Below are positions 1-10,481 of a DNA stretch of 64,000 bases, in pieces. Under the pieces are notes generated by a model. That model ran no database searches. It worked only from the letters and a program-made list of their open reading frames with translations, and was not told where the DNA came from. Source of the DNA: Lepas anatifera (lineage: Eukaryota > Arthropoda > Thecostraca > Lepadidae); contig JAOTON010002189.1 in NCBI GenBank assembly GCA_034440635.1, positions 62,001 to 126,000 of the forward strand. Direction: 5' to 3'. The translations under genes and the position numbers were made by a program. Numbering within the stretch: the stretch's first letter is position 1; each line of letters begins with the position of its first letter.

Positions 1-1130
1 TGGGGCAGAGCTGAATCTCCGCTCAGAAAGTATCAATGGGAGTTCAGGTAATCCCAGCTACGACCCAGCCTAGCAATGGGAATAATTTATGAATGTCAGG
101 CGCCCAAATCTGGATGAGACAGCCCCATTGAAAGGAGCCAAGATTCAGAGTCCTACAGCAACGTCCGTAAGTGACATCACCAAATCTGATGGTTGAAAGG
201 CAAGACATTGCGGGACAGCGACCGGAAGAGATAGAAGGAAATTTACGAGCATCTGCCAGACGGTGCGACACTCGTGACGATACCACGCACAGCAGTCGCG
301 GACACAGCCCGGCATCGCTGTCGAGGGCAGTGCGACCTGCCGTCTCATCCAGAGAGACGATCAAACGCCTCAGCACTGAAGAAGTACACGGAAACGCGCT
401 CAGCAGTTAGCCTTTGATGTCTACACCTCACGATCTGTAGACTCCTCTGAGCCTGAGCTATCTGTGCTCCTCCCTCGCGTTCACGCTAGGGTTTTTGAGT
501 TCTGTCAACAATGCTGATCCTGGTCAGACGAATAAACAAAAATATCTCGGTGTGATATAGACGGGCTGTGTACCTGGTTTATAAGGATATGTATCCACTC
601 TTTGAGCCATGTCTTTGAACCATCCATGTGGTTAACACCAGCATCCCAATCGCAACGTGCCGGATTTCTGGAAACTCACTGTAGTCCACCGCATTCGTAA
701 AGCCAGATCTAATGACTTCAGCTGTTTCCTGTCTATCCCCATATTCATCGCTATGGGACAAATTACGGAACGCTTGTGTCCGATCGACTGTTCGCCTATT
801 TCTCGAAGCATCGTCTTTTCGGTGTCAGTAAACATGGCGTCAGGCCGGAGCACTCGACGGATACCGGTTTTTTCTGTAACTGAGCGTGTTTCTGGAGTCC
901 TGAATGAACGTTAAACTGTGCCTTCCTGTCATAATGATGGCTCGCACTGCTCTGATTGTATCCCTCCTATCTGCTGCGCAACCTACAAATCTCCGGCGTG
1001 GATGCACAGTGCTTCCAGAGCTACTAGGCAAATCAATTCCAATACGCCAAAATTTAAAGGGAATGGGGCACCTTCATAACGTGATTTTATCTGAGATAGC
1101 CAAGTTGTAAAGCAAGTCGGAGAACCCGGT
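1..1130. other. No recognised feature
   Basis: I see no gene I can support here. Overlapping minus-strand open frames occur at about 579-1031, but none shows a family motif or a convincing splice structure. The sequence is of mixed composition and may be decayed repeat. Confidence 0.4.
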
Positions 1131-1512
1131 ATTCCATATGTCATTTGTCTTGAAACTCGATATTTCCGTAGAAAAAAGCTAAGATTTACCTGACACCATC
1201 CCCCTTATCAGCCCGTCGCCGGGCGGCCATTGTTGTGAGCTGCCGGTGTGACGACATATGCTGACGTCACGATGAGCATCAGCCAATCGAAGCCCTTGAA
1301 GCGTTTCAGGTATAGTAGTGGTTGCCATATCGTGACATCATCCACTGGTTGATATTTATTTCTTTTCCTAGAGGAGTGTTTTTAAAAACAAAATATTGAG
1401 CTTATTAAACATTTTTCAGAGAAATCATGAGTGGTTGCATTATTTTTGGCTAAAAGTACGCCTAATTGCACTAAATTGCAGGATTCGACCAAGGTGCCAC
1501 ATTCCCTTTAAG
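1131..1512 (+). repeat. Dispersed repeat B, copy 1
   Basis: This block of about 380 bp recurs in the same orientation at about 31608-31977. Shared landmarks are TCATTTGTCTTG at the start, TTTCCGTAGAAAAAA, the string AGCCAATCGAAGCCC in the middle, and CACATTCCCT near the end. The copies differ by many substitutions and small indels, so they are old. No ORF, polyA tail or clear terminal inverted repeat is visible, so the class is unknown. Confidence 0.7.
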
Positions 1513-1591
1513 ATCCGAGCTCAAGACTGGGAGTTGAACCGCCTCGGGTTCTTCTAAACCCCATGGGCTCATTGCAAGGTTCGGTTTTAGG

Positions 1592-1737
1592 CATGGGCGT
1601 AGGAACGGGGGGGGCAGAGGGGCAACTGCCCCCCCCCCACTTTTCTGTGATGGGCCCCCCACAACGGAGATAAAAATATCAACAACTGTAATATCAAGCA
1701 AGAAACTAAAACTGACCCGATAGCTGGCCCCGGAAAC
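1592..1737 (+). repeat. GGGCGTAGGAAC repeat, copy 1
   Basis: The block opens with GGGCGTAGGAACGGGG, has a C-run, then AT-rich sequence with ATATCAA and CAAGAAAC strings. It matches about 3249-3400 in the same orientation, and a short reversed piece lies at about 4595-4645. The two full copies flank the satellite of 1745-3240. The GGGCGTAGGAAC start resembles the ends of small non-autonomous DNA elements, but I found no target duplication. Confidence 0.55.
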
Positions 1738-1744
1738 CCCTTAA

Positions 1745-3240
1745 ACTTACCTGTGCCCCTAAACTAAGTTGAGGTCCTATGAGTCGATGTTAAGGTCCCC
1801 TGAGCTGTTCGGGGCCCCTGATGCCATAAGAGCTAATCTGGGCCCCTCGAGCTGAACTGAGTGCCACTGAGATGGTTTGGGTAGCATGAACTGTGCTAGG
1901 ATCCCTAAGCTGAGCTAGGAGCCATGACCTTGAACGGGGCCCCTTGAGTTGGCCAGACCCTATCCGCCGACCTGGGGGCCCCTGAGCTGAGCTGAGACCG
2001 TAAAGTTAATATTGTTCCCTGAGTTAATCTGGGTCCCCTGTGCTTCACGGAAGGCCCTAAACTTATCTGGGGCCCCTGACCTGAACTTGCAGTTATAAAC
2101 TTTAATTGGAACCCTGAACTGTTCTGAAACCCTATATATGCCGACAAGGGTCCCCTGAGCTGATCCGGGCCCTTAGGCTAATCTTGTCGTCACAGCTAAT
2201 ATGGGCCTCTGAGATGATCTGGGACCCCATATAAGGCTTTACAGCTACTGACCTGGCGGCCGTGAGCTTGAATGGGTCCCTTGAGATGTTCTGAGACTCT
2301 CTATCGGCCACCGTGGGGCCCCCTTACGCTGTGCTGGGCCCTACGCTAATCTGGGTACCCCTGTGCTTAACTGGGGCCTGTGATCTGGTATGGGGCCCAT
2401 GAACTCTTCTAGGTTCCCTGGGCTAAGCTGGGGCCGTGAGCTTGAATGGAGCCCCCTGAGCTGGTATCAGACGGGGCCCTATATCAGCCGATCTGGGGGT
2501 CCCTGAGCTGAGCTGGGTCTCCAAAGCTAGTCTAGGCCTTAAGCTAGTCTGGGCACCCCTGTGCCTAACTGGGCGGCCCCTGAATTGGTGTGGGGCCCCT
2601 GGGCTGAGCTGGAGGCCATGAGCTTGAATGGTCTCTTGAAGTGTTCTGAGACCCTGCATAAGCCACCCTGGGTCCCCTAAGCTAAGCTGGGCCCTAAGCT
2701 AATCTGGGTACCCCCTGTGCTTAACTGGGGGCCTCTGAGCTGGTATGGGAGCCCCTGAACTATTCTAGGGTCCCTGGGCTTAGCTTGGGGCCGTGAGCTT
2801 GAATGGAGCCCCCTGAGCTGGTATGAAATGGGATCCTACATCAGCCGATCTGGGGCCCCTGAGCTGAGCTGGGTCTCCAAAGCTAATCCGGGGCCCCGCC
2901 CCCTGTGCTGATCAAGGGCCCTGAGTTGGTCTGGGGCCCCTTCTGGCGTCACTGAGCTAAGCTGGGATCCGTGAGCTTGAACAAGCCCCTTGAACTGTTT
3001 TCAGACCCTACATAAGCCGACCTGGGGACTTCTGAGCTGAACCGGGCCTCTAAGCTAATCTGGCTCCCTGTGCGAATCTAGGGCTCCCTTGTGCTGAGCT
3101 TCTAGGGGCCCTGTGCTTATGTGGGGTTCCTTGATAAGCTGATCCCGAAGCCACTGTACTGGTCTGGACACCCTGAGCTGACTAATCTGGGTTCCTGAGC
3201 CATGGTCTGGACCTTGCGGCCCTCCAAGATAATTTGGCGA
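1745..3240. repeat. GC-rich satellite, ~176 bp monomers
   Basis: The whole stretch consists of degenerate units of about 20-25 bp of the type GGGGCCCCTGAGCTGATCTG. A longer period is visible too. The marker GGCC(G/A)TGAGCTTGAATGG recurs at about 2258, 2432, 2614 and 2789, and a variant at about 2966, giving spacings of 174-182 bp. Markers at 2258 and 2614 share one downstream variant and those at 2432 and 2789 another, so the higher-order unit is a dimer of about 355 bp. ORFs here are by-products of the repeat. Confidence 0.85.
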
Positions 3241-3248
3241 CCCCTGGG

Positions 3249-3400
3249 CGGCATAGGCTTAGGAACCGGGGGTCAGGGGGATACTGCCCCTCCCCCTTTA
3301 GTGGTGGCCCCCGCAACGAATATACAAATATCAGGAAATGTAATATAGAACAAGAAACCCAAACGGGCCCGATAGTTTGTCTGGGAAAGTTCCAGTTCCG
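3249..3400 (+). repeat. GGGCGTAGGAAC repeat, copy 2
   Basis: This is a diverged copy of 1592-1737 (GGCTTAGGAACCGGGGG, C-run, then ATATCAGGAAATGTAATAT and CAAGAAAC). It sits at the right edge of the satellite as copy 1 sits at the left edge. Either the satellite expanded within a larger element, or the two copies are independent insertions. Confidence 0.5.
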
Positions 3401-3730
3401 TAATACGCCACTTGCAACCCCTGGAGGAGGAGCGCTTCGTAAAAAGGGCCAAGGCACCTACTACCCGAGTGTTTCCAAATGAGCTCCGAGAACTGGACCC
3501 AATCAAACTCCACCTCATATCAATTCCAACACAAAGCATAAATCGGACACGCACCCCGCACCAAATGCCGAGCAACAGTCGTCTTTGAGCCATCGAAAGG
3601 TGTGACGAGGCCAGCCGTCTTCTTCTACAAAGTAGAAAAAACAACACGGAACTATTCAATGAAAGGAAACAGCGGAAAATAACGCAAGAATTCATGTATG
3701 GAAATACCTGGTGCATGCCGGTGTATATTA

Positions 3731-4532
3731 GGTTGTGTCAATATATGGAAAATTGAAAAATGAGATTTTGCCCCATGATTTCCAGTTCTATTATGGTCTA
3801 ATGAAAAATAAGCAAAGCCAAAAATAGTCTTAGATCTTTTTACCTATCCCATTTTCGACTGAAAAACGAATTTCTAGGTTTTTGGGGGCATTCAAACAAT
3901 TTTTACCAAGAGCATTGTTCTTTATATTTGCAGATATTATATTGATTGCAAGTTCCATCTATATGATCGTCAACTTTGTGATGTCGAGAAGGTCATGCTT
4001 GCTGTTGATTCTGGGTATCAGTTTGGTGTGCTGGGCCCACCGCCTGATAAAACCATTCCTCTTCCAGCACGACAGACAGAATTGGCAGCTGTCATTTGCT
4101 GTACAGACGTGGCAGCTACAGCCATGGCCTGCGTGTGGCAGACGAAGTGCTCTATCTCCATGGGCCTCCCCATGAACCCTGGGAACTTGGATTTGATCAA
4201 GCTGCGGGTGATGATAGGCTCGGTGACCCCGTTCCAGTCAATTATGTTTTTGAGAGTGGTCATCTGTTAGTTGACGTAGGGCAAGGTCCGCAGCCTGAGA
4301 GAGGTGTTCGCCACCTCCTGCTCCCCTCTGATTGAGATGATCTTGTGGAAGGTGGTCCTCCTCTCCTCCTCCTCACTGTAGAATGCAGAATGTATTTCTT
4401 ATTTGAAAAAGGGTATAGGTAAAAAGCCAAAGAATATTTTTTGCCTTTTTGCTATTGTTTATTAGATCATAATAGGTAACCTCTAAATCATAGGGCAAAA
4501 TTTAATCTATCATTCTCCATATATTGACAACC
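3731..4532. mobile_element. 0.8 kb TIR DNA element with TA target site
   Basis: Inverted termini are visible: the left end is GGTTGTGTCAATATATGG and the right end, read inverted, is GGTTGTCAATATATGG. Similarity between the arms continues inward for roughly 120 bp with substitutions and indels (for example TTTTGCCC then TATGATTT, and GGCTTTTTACCTAT near the inner edge). A TA dinucleotide flanks each side (3729-3730 and 4533-4534), as in Tc1/mariner-like insertions. The interior carries a decayed protein-coding fragment instead of a recognisable transposase, so the element is probably non-autonomous. Confidence 0.65.
4018..4385 (-). pseudogene. Decayed CHTQA-type hypothetical protein fragment
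   Basis: Read on the minus strand from about 4385, the frame runs through an acidic stretch, hits one in-frame stop just before the methionine at 4263, and then continues for about 80 residues. That part includes NIIDWNGVTEPIITRSLI and then HFVCHTQAMAVAATS. A DW...TEPP...T segment followed by PCHTQAVER is, from memory, the C-terminal signature of an uncharacterised family repeated in several invertebrate genomes. Function is unknown. The fragment lies wholly inside the TIR element of 3731-4532, which suggests capture or mobilisation. The family assignment is from memory and moderately uncertain. Confidence 0.45.
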
Positions 4533-4616
4533 TAGTGTGCATGCGCACCTTATTAAAACCAAACGAGCTATCTAGAATCGTTCATAATTATGGGCCGCCG
4601 TGGGCTGGGGCCCCCA

Positions 4617-5150
4617 CTTTTCAAACCGTTCCTACGCCCCTGGTCCTAGGACCATTGTTGTTCAGCATACAAGCGAGGGACCTCCCACTTTTCTCGGATA
4701 CTGTCAGTACGATTAGATGTGTGCTGACAACTGCCAAGTATTTCTCACAGGTTCGCCCGGAGATCTCGGCAATAAGCTTCGATCGATGGAGAACAAACTT
4801 AATCTTGTCTGGATGGTACTGCAAAAAATGGACTAAGAATGAACGCGACCAAAACACGACCTCTTGTCCTCGGTACCTGGCAAATGATTTAGCGGCTTCC
4901 AGCTATCTCATTCATTCTCGTGGGTTCGACTCTCAACCAAATGCTGCAATATGGCTGAAAACCTCGGCATCTGATTCGACCAGAACATGTCATTTGCCGC
5001 TCACACTGACGACCGCCCGCCTCACCCCCCCCCCACCGGTCTTGCCAGTCAGGGGTCTGCCACCAAGTAAAAAGTCCGTGGGGACGCCCCTGGCTACCGC
5101 CAACAAATTTGGTCAAAGCAGTAGATTTCGACAGACACATATTACGTTTA
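4617..5150 (+). pseudogene. Dead CR1/Jockey-type LINE reverse transcriptase fragment
   Basis: Three plus-strand frames together give recognisable RT blocks. They are a VLGPLLFS block with DLPLFSDT at about 4640-4700, then ADNCQVFLTGSPGDLGNKLR at about 4727-4786, then KNGLRMNATKTRPLVLGT at about 4823-4880. Last comes a NLGI-stop-FDQNMSFAAH block near 4960-5010. These follow the order of motifs B to E of non-LTR RTs. The catalytic YADD region reads RC-ADN after a frameshift. Several stops and shifts follow, so the copy is inactive. A reversed GGGCGTAGGAAC piece abuts its left edge. Confidence 0.7.
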
Positions 5151-5269
5151 GGGCTCTCACGAAAGCTCTCCCTCACTTTCAGAGGAAATCAAACCCATCC
5201 CAGATGACACGTCATGTGTCGGCTGGCACCCCCTTCAGTGGCCTAACGATACCCTACTATACATAGGTC

Positions 5270-5631
5270 AAACGTCACTACTTTCTCATCACGCAGGCCG
5301 ATTAAAACATGGAAACAATTCTCACACGATGCATTTTCTGCAAAATAATTAAGTCCTCCATACAAAGCCTGGAAATAATGATGAATACCCTCATGTCATG
5401 ACACACATAACTAAGCCCTCCATTACTTGGCCGGTCCCTGTTCAAAGGCGTTGATTACTTTATGAGCGAAGCAAAACTGATGCAACAGGTATCAGCTGCA
5501 CTGGCATGACCATTGCCAACACATCAAAACAATGCCTCATGATACACACATGAATCAACATAGAAAATGACAGGCTAATGTACACAAAACACGTCATGAC
5601 AGTTCCCAGCTGCAACCCATCCCTTGCGAAA
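5270..5631. other. No recognised feature
   Basis: Spacer downstream of GTF3C6 on its minus strand. I see no clear AATAAA signal at the expected place and no repeat motif shared with the rest of the window. Confidence 0.4.
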
Positions 5632-6189
5632 TCAGACAGGTTCGGGGGAGCTTCCGCCATCGTGGGTGCTAGTCGCCGCCGATCTCGCACCATTGTTACC
5701 GGGTACCACACTGACACTCACACTGGCCTGCGGCGACGTCTGGGGCGCACGAGCCCCGTCAACACCTCCTGCCTGCTCTCTTAAACTAACGTCCCCCTCA
5801 CTAGAAGCAGCCGCCGGCTCAGCGGCATCCGTTTCCATGGCGACCGCCTCCTGCTGCTGCGCGGCAGCTTCAGCCTCGGCATCGGCGCCCTTCTTCTTCA
5901 GGAACACGCGCTGCATGTCCAGCTTCTTGTCCGAGAAGCAGACTTTGCTCCATAGCTTGGAGCCGTCGGTGGCGATGTTTTCCTTCAGGAAGAGGGCGGT
6001 GCCCACCTGGTCCTGGTACTCACCCAGGAAGGTGTACTTGCCCAGCTGGAGGACGGGCCGAGGCCGGTCGATACCGACCAGCTGCCAGCTGCAGCCATTG
6101 GTCAGGAGGTCGTCGTCCACCAGGCCATGCAGGTGCGCCAGAACTACCACCTCCTGCTCCTCGTATTCGCTGTCCGAGCCTGCGCTCAT
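5632..6189 (-). CDS. GTF3C6: General transcription factor 3C subunit 6 (TFIIIC)
   Basis: This 185-residue frame matches the small TFIIIC subunit (TFIIIC_sub6 domain), which belongs to the complex that binds the A and B boxes of tRNA genes and recruits TFIIIB for RNA polymerase III. An acidic N-terminus (SDSEYEEQE, residues 4-12) leads into the conserved core at about residues 13-75: VVVLAHLHGLVDDD, LVGIDRPRPVLQLG, and FLGEYQDQVGTALFL. A basic KKLDM..VFLKKKG segment and an Ala/Ser-rich acidic tail follow. Length is close to the vertebrate protein of about 213 residues. The start is the first ATG, and the reading frame is uninterrupted. Vertebrate orthologues are multi-exon, so the single exon means lineage-specific intron loss or a retrocopy. 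I saw no polyA tract or flanking duplication to prove the latter. A plus-strand 264-residue frame over the same region is an antisense shadow. Confidence 0.9.
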   Translation of the reverse strand: MSAGSDSEYEEQEVVVLAHLHGLVDDDLLTNGCSWQLVGIDRPRPVLQLGKYTFLGEYQDQVGTALFLKENIATDGSKLWSKVCFSDKKLDMQRVFLKKKGADAEAEAAAQQQEAVAMETDAAEPAAASSEGDVSLREQAGGVDGARAPQTSPQASVSVSVVPGNNGARSAATSTHDGGSSPEPV

Positions 6190-6506
6190 CTCTCACTGTC
6201 GCGCTTCCCAAGACGGTAGACAACCTCCTACCTGCAATAGTTCAAGTTTCTGTCAAGTTCGGCGTTCAGTCTGCCCCCTGAGATCGGACAGAGAAGCAAA
6301 CGTATGGTTTTCCAATCCCTATCAAAGACTACAACGGATGAAAAATTGTTTCATAGAGGGGTGTTGTCACAAGTTTCATTCTATGGGGACCATATTGTCA
6401 GGGGTCTCCAGTACCTGACGTCAAGTGGGCCTCCGAGATTTAGGGCCTCCACATTGAGGCACATCATTTTTTAGCCCACCACTTGAAAATGTGCTTAAAC
6501 GTTCAT

Positions 6507-6580
6507 TGAGTGATCAAACTGGCGTCAGGCTCCCTTCTTCTACCGTCCGCAGGCCATTCCCCGCTTCCACTCCTGGCCGT
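6507..6580 (+). repeat. Short direct repeat, copy 1
   Basis: The string around AAACTGGCGTCAGGCTCCCT and TACCGTCCGC, ending in CCACTCCTGGCCG, recurs at 7486-7555 with few changes. The copies are about 980 bp apart in the same orientation. They could be the remnant ends of a larger repeated unit. No coding signal was found between them. Confidence 0.6.
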
Positions 6581-7126
6581 CGCGCCGCGGACCGCCCCCT
6601 GCCCTGCACGAAGGCCCACGGAACTCTGAAATCATTTACTGAGCGCGCGCCTGCAGGCGTCTCTGCGAGGCTCACTGCCACCCCACCCCGTCGCTGCCGT
6701 TCGGCGTTACCCGGGGATGCGCTCACGAAGCTCCTCGACCGGCGGGGTGCGTGGGCCGCACTGATTGGAAACACTAGCTGCAGCCACGAAATTCAATTAT
6801 TCTATTTTACTTTATTCCTTACGCATTTTACCCTGTTTTATTTGTATTTCATTTCGTTCCTGCTCATCTCGGTGCGGTGCTGCCTGCTGTAGCTGTCCTG
6901 CGCGGGCCATCGCCTATTCTTCCCTCGTGCCAGCAACCAAACACACGCATCAAGTTCCGTAACCCCTCACCCACCAATACTGACTACTCTTTCTTCCCCC
7001 CCCATTCGCCAGACCTACTGAATTCGCGTTGTGTCGTGCGACATTCGGAGTATGGTGTCGCTACGGTTTGCGTCCCCATGGTAAGAATGCGATTTGGATC
7101 GGGCCCCCGATCAGGATACACCATGG

Positions 7127-7358
7127 CAGGGGCGGACGCAGACCAGAGTTTTTTTTTTGTGGGGGGCAAACCTATGTGTGCCCCTCCTCCTGGGGGAGGG
7201 GGATCGAAGATTTTTGTGCTCTACAGACCTAGTGTAAACACTTTTTTCAAAAATTTCTCCGGCGTTTGGGGAGGGCGGGGGGGGGCAAAAGATAGTTTGC
7301 CTCCCCCTCCAGCGCTGGGGGGCATGGCCGGAATGCCCTTCCCCTGCGTCCGCCAATG
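7127..7358. mobile_element. hAT-type MITE, 232 bp, 8 bp TSD
   Basis: The termini are CAGGGGCGGACGCAG on the left and CTGCGTCCGCCAATG on the right, imperfect inverted repeats. They are flanked by a perfect 8 bp duplication CACCATGG (7119-7126 and 7359-7366). Length, 8 bp duplication and CAGGGGCG-type ends fit hAT miniature elements. The interior has no coding capacity. Confidence 0.85.
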
Positions 7359-7485
7359 CACCATGGAGTCGTCGAGTTCATCAAGTGTTTTTTTCCCGGT
7401 CCGTGCTAACGTGCTGGGAAATAGCACATCATGGACTCCATTGGCAGTCCGGTCCAGATCGCATTCTGGACATGAATGATTAAAT

Positions 7486-7555
7486 GATTAAACTGGCTTG
7501 AGGCTCCCTTCTTTTACCGTCCGCGGACCTTCCCCCCTCCACTCCTGGCCGGTCT
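7486..7555 (+). repeat. Short direct repeat, copy 2
   Basis: Second copy of the 6507-6580 sequence, sharing AAACTGGC, GAGGCTCCCTTCTT, TACCGTCCGC and CCACTCCTGGCCG. Confidence 0.6.
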
Positions 7556-7821
7556 TTGGTTTGCCAAGGTCTTTGTCTTTTTCTCTGTAATATTTGGGAC
7601 GCGGCGCCATGCTTGCTTGAATCTCCCGTCCCTTAATACATTTGTCTGACACCAAGTGTGTGTAATAATCATAGGGAATCCATGTCTAAAAAATATCCGT
7701 ACACCCATGCAGTGAATTATCGTAATACGAAAAAGAAGACTGCCTGCCTTAACATGGACTTAAGTTACTTCCCAAAATGTTCTCCCTTTGGAACCCAGAC
7801 CAAAAGGTACAATGCCGGCTT

Positions 7822-7836
7822 GGAACGTGAATATTC
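7822..7836. repeat. Left 15 bp target-site duplication of the I-element
   Basis: GGAACGTGAATATTC here is identical to 18998-19012, and the two copies bound the LINE body exactly. This copy adjoins the element's 3' end, which ends in a short (ATG)n tail on the minus strand. Confidence 0.95.
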
Positions 7837-8159
7837 ATCATCATGGGTGGGGTTTAAGGGCGCGTCGACGGCGACGGTCATTTTGCGCCCATATCTATGT
7901 CCTTGTTCTTAGTTTAAAAGCAAGCAGCATCGGGGAGCAGTGTCAGCAATGTCATCTAAAACACCAAAAATGGTACGTAAAACATCGGCTTAGCCCCTGC
8001 ACATACACATCGGTATGTCGGAAGTGAGTGAATCCACGCACGAACAGATACAAACACTTGTCAGAAGTAAAACGTAGAGAAATGAAATATAAAACACAAA
8101 CATAGGTTCCCTAAACCATTTCGACACCAGGTGTTAGCTGCTCACACGGTGGGGCCACT
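7837..8159 (-). other. 3' UTR and (ATG)n tail of the I-element
   Basis: Sequence after the degraded end of ORF2. It finishes on the minus strand with CCCATGATGATGA directly before the target duplication. I elements end in short microsatellites rather than polyA, which fits. Confidence 0.8.
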
Positions 8160-8399
8160 TGGAGAGTATATGACGTTAAAGTTCACAATGTTAAAGAATA
8201 AGACGATGTTGCAGATATCCACTGATCGGGATTCTCCACAGAGCGCCTCCATAGTGGGGGCACCCGGCAGATAACGCGCTCTTTCGATCTCATTATCGCG
8301 ACAGTCAATCAGCACATGCCTGGTCGTCAGTCGGTCACCGCAACGCCGACACGTCGGCGGGCCGTCACCGCCAAGGTGGTGTGAGTGTGTGGCGTGCGT

Positions 8400-8407
8400 A
8401 TGACCAA
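8400..8407. repeat. 8 bp target-site duplication of palindrome, left
   Basis: ATGACCAA, repeated at 12163-12170. Removing 8408-12170 restores the ORF2 frame (...TRLRIGH joined to THATHSHH), so the boundary is confirmed by the coding sequence. Confidence 0.95.
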
Positions 8408-9689
8408 TAGCCTGGTCCGGATTTAGGTTTTTTTCTTCAGAAAGTAACGGATCGTTGTTCATTAGATGCATTTTTTGGTGCTGATTACGATGCACTCATC
8501 AGAAATGCAATTTTCGAAAAACTTTTGGTGGCCCACTCGAGTTGAAGATTTTTCATTTTGCGCAATTTTCCACTTTTTGGCTCACCATCAACCCATACTA
8601 CCAACGAGGTGCAACAAATTGCACTGGGTTGGTAGTTTGGTTCATTGGTGTTCCATTCGCTTTGTTTTTGTTGTTATAATTTGCACACATAACGGTTATT
8701 TTTTGCTTATTATCTCCGCTTTTAGTTGAGTTTGCACTGGCTCTCCATAGATGGCGCTAGCGGCGTGACATGGTAAGTGAATACGGATTTCCTCGGGTAC
8801 CGGGAATGTGAACAGCAACGTGAAAGGTGAGAAACAATTACTAATTGGATTGTATAAAGGCACTTAAAGAGCTGTTTTCAAGCAGCACTGAAGTTGTTAA
8901 CACTGTTTCTCAGGTATTTTAAGCATGCCATGTCCAAATATGCTGCTGCTGCTGAAGTCCCGACCATAACCCTTTATCAATAGACGCAGGAACCGTGGGG
9001 GCTGTGGTGGTGGCTGTTGCATCCAACTTTCAGAGTGTGGCAGCAGCTCCAACCCCCTCCCCCAGTTTCTCTATTAACATTTAAGTGATATGCCTAATCA
9101 CCCCCGGCCATACCAACGCGGAAGTCCCTTCCTCCAACTTACACCTTTCCTCCGACTAAAATAGTCTCTCCGCCTATGCCTTTACCGACTGAATTCTTCC
9201 GTATTTGCGCCAAAAAGACTCTGCAGTAACCCTACTTTGACTGAAGAGAGAGGGCATCAGTTTTGAGGCTAGTGACGTCTAGCCCAGTCTCCTCTGACAT
9301 ATTTAGAGGTCGTTGTAGCCCAGAGGAGAATTATATGTTTTACGTATACGGATAGGATTGATAATTTTTAACGTTGTGGCCCAGCAGAAAAAATCGACCG
9401 GTTTGGCATTATGCAAACATTTTATTACAAACATGACATTGGTCACCAGGTTTTAAGGACCGAAGAAAATATGTTGTATGAAATCCTTAAATTTCCAACG
9501 ACTTCCAACGACTAGACATCTTGCACTAGTTGCATTGAATAATTCACATACCGGCATAATCCAACTTCTACGTTATGTTCTCCTTGCAGTTTTATGTTTC
9601 CTCTGAACAAAATTCAACATGGACGGACGGTAATATTTGCAAAAAACAAAAGAGCCTGACCGTGAGTTGGTATGTCATAGGGCACCTTG

Positions 9690-10175
9690 TTATGACAAGA
9701 ATTAGACTCATGGAGGAGCAGAGCAAAGATGAGTGCCTTATTCTTATGAAAGTATCAATAACAGGGTAACGGCTGAGATTATGGATGTATGTGCAAGCGT
9801 ATCACTGCCTACACGTGCAAAACAGGCCGTGCTGAAGGAACTAAGAGGGCTTTAGAAAGAAAGAGAGACAAAAAGAAGCATGTAAACAGGTTTGGCAAGC
9901 GAGCTGCTACATCAACTGCTGCGATGGATTCGCTGATTGATATCAGCAGCCGAGAACGTGAGCCTGAACTAGTAGAAGACAGTGTATCTGGCCGACCAGC
10001 CAAGTGCCAGACGTATTCAGACAGGCAGCCTCGATCAGGAAACCACAGAGCGATGGCAGAGGAGAGCTCAGTGAGCGGGTCGAGCAGTCATAAGAGGAGC
10101 AGCCGTCACCTCCCCGAGTCAACAGGCGACGGCCGAGACAGCAAACACGCCTGTGGAAACTGGTGTTTCAGGTAG
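9690..10175 (+). other. Arm-encoded open frame, left copy, unrecognised
   Basis: The left arm contains a frame with TKRALERKRDKKKH and, further on, SVSGRPAKCQT and QPRSGNHRAMAEESS. The right arm carries the mirror copy on the minus strand at about 11050-10482. Similarity between the copies includes all three frames and indels, so I see no proof of coding constraint. It may be a remnant of captured or ancestral transposon sequence. Confidence 0.3.
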
Positions 10176-10481
10176 CGCTATCATCTGCTAAGCTATAATG
10201 ACTTGGTAATCCTGATCAAAGGGATATTATCTGTGTATGAACAATGCTATTATCAGAAACCAGTCTGCTCATAAATCCCATCAGAACACCCACAAGCTAT
10301 ATATTTATAAATTTTTTAAACACTGCCCAAGTCGTTCACAGTTCATAACTCACAAACCACAAGGAAGGATAGGCCGTAGAAGAACGACAAGTAATGCCTA
10401 CCATTTTTTAATGTTTTATGAGTTATGGAACCGTAAGGAAGGATAAGAGAAGGACAAGCAATACGTACCATGTCTTATGGT

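Noticed and set aside
579..1031. Overlapping minus-strand open frames as an exon cluster
   Set aside because: Protein-like in places, but the frames conflict and no splice signal or family supports them.
4535..5266. A 243-codon plus-strand open frame
   Set aside because: Only parts of it match RT motifs, and the true RT blocks hop between frames. It is a chance-open path through a dead LINE.
5624..6418. A 264-codon plus-strand open frame
   Set aside because: It is antisense to GTF3C6 and has no motif of its own.
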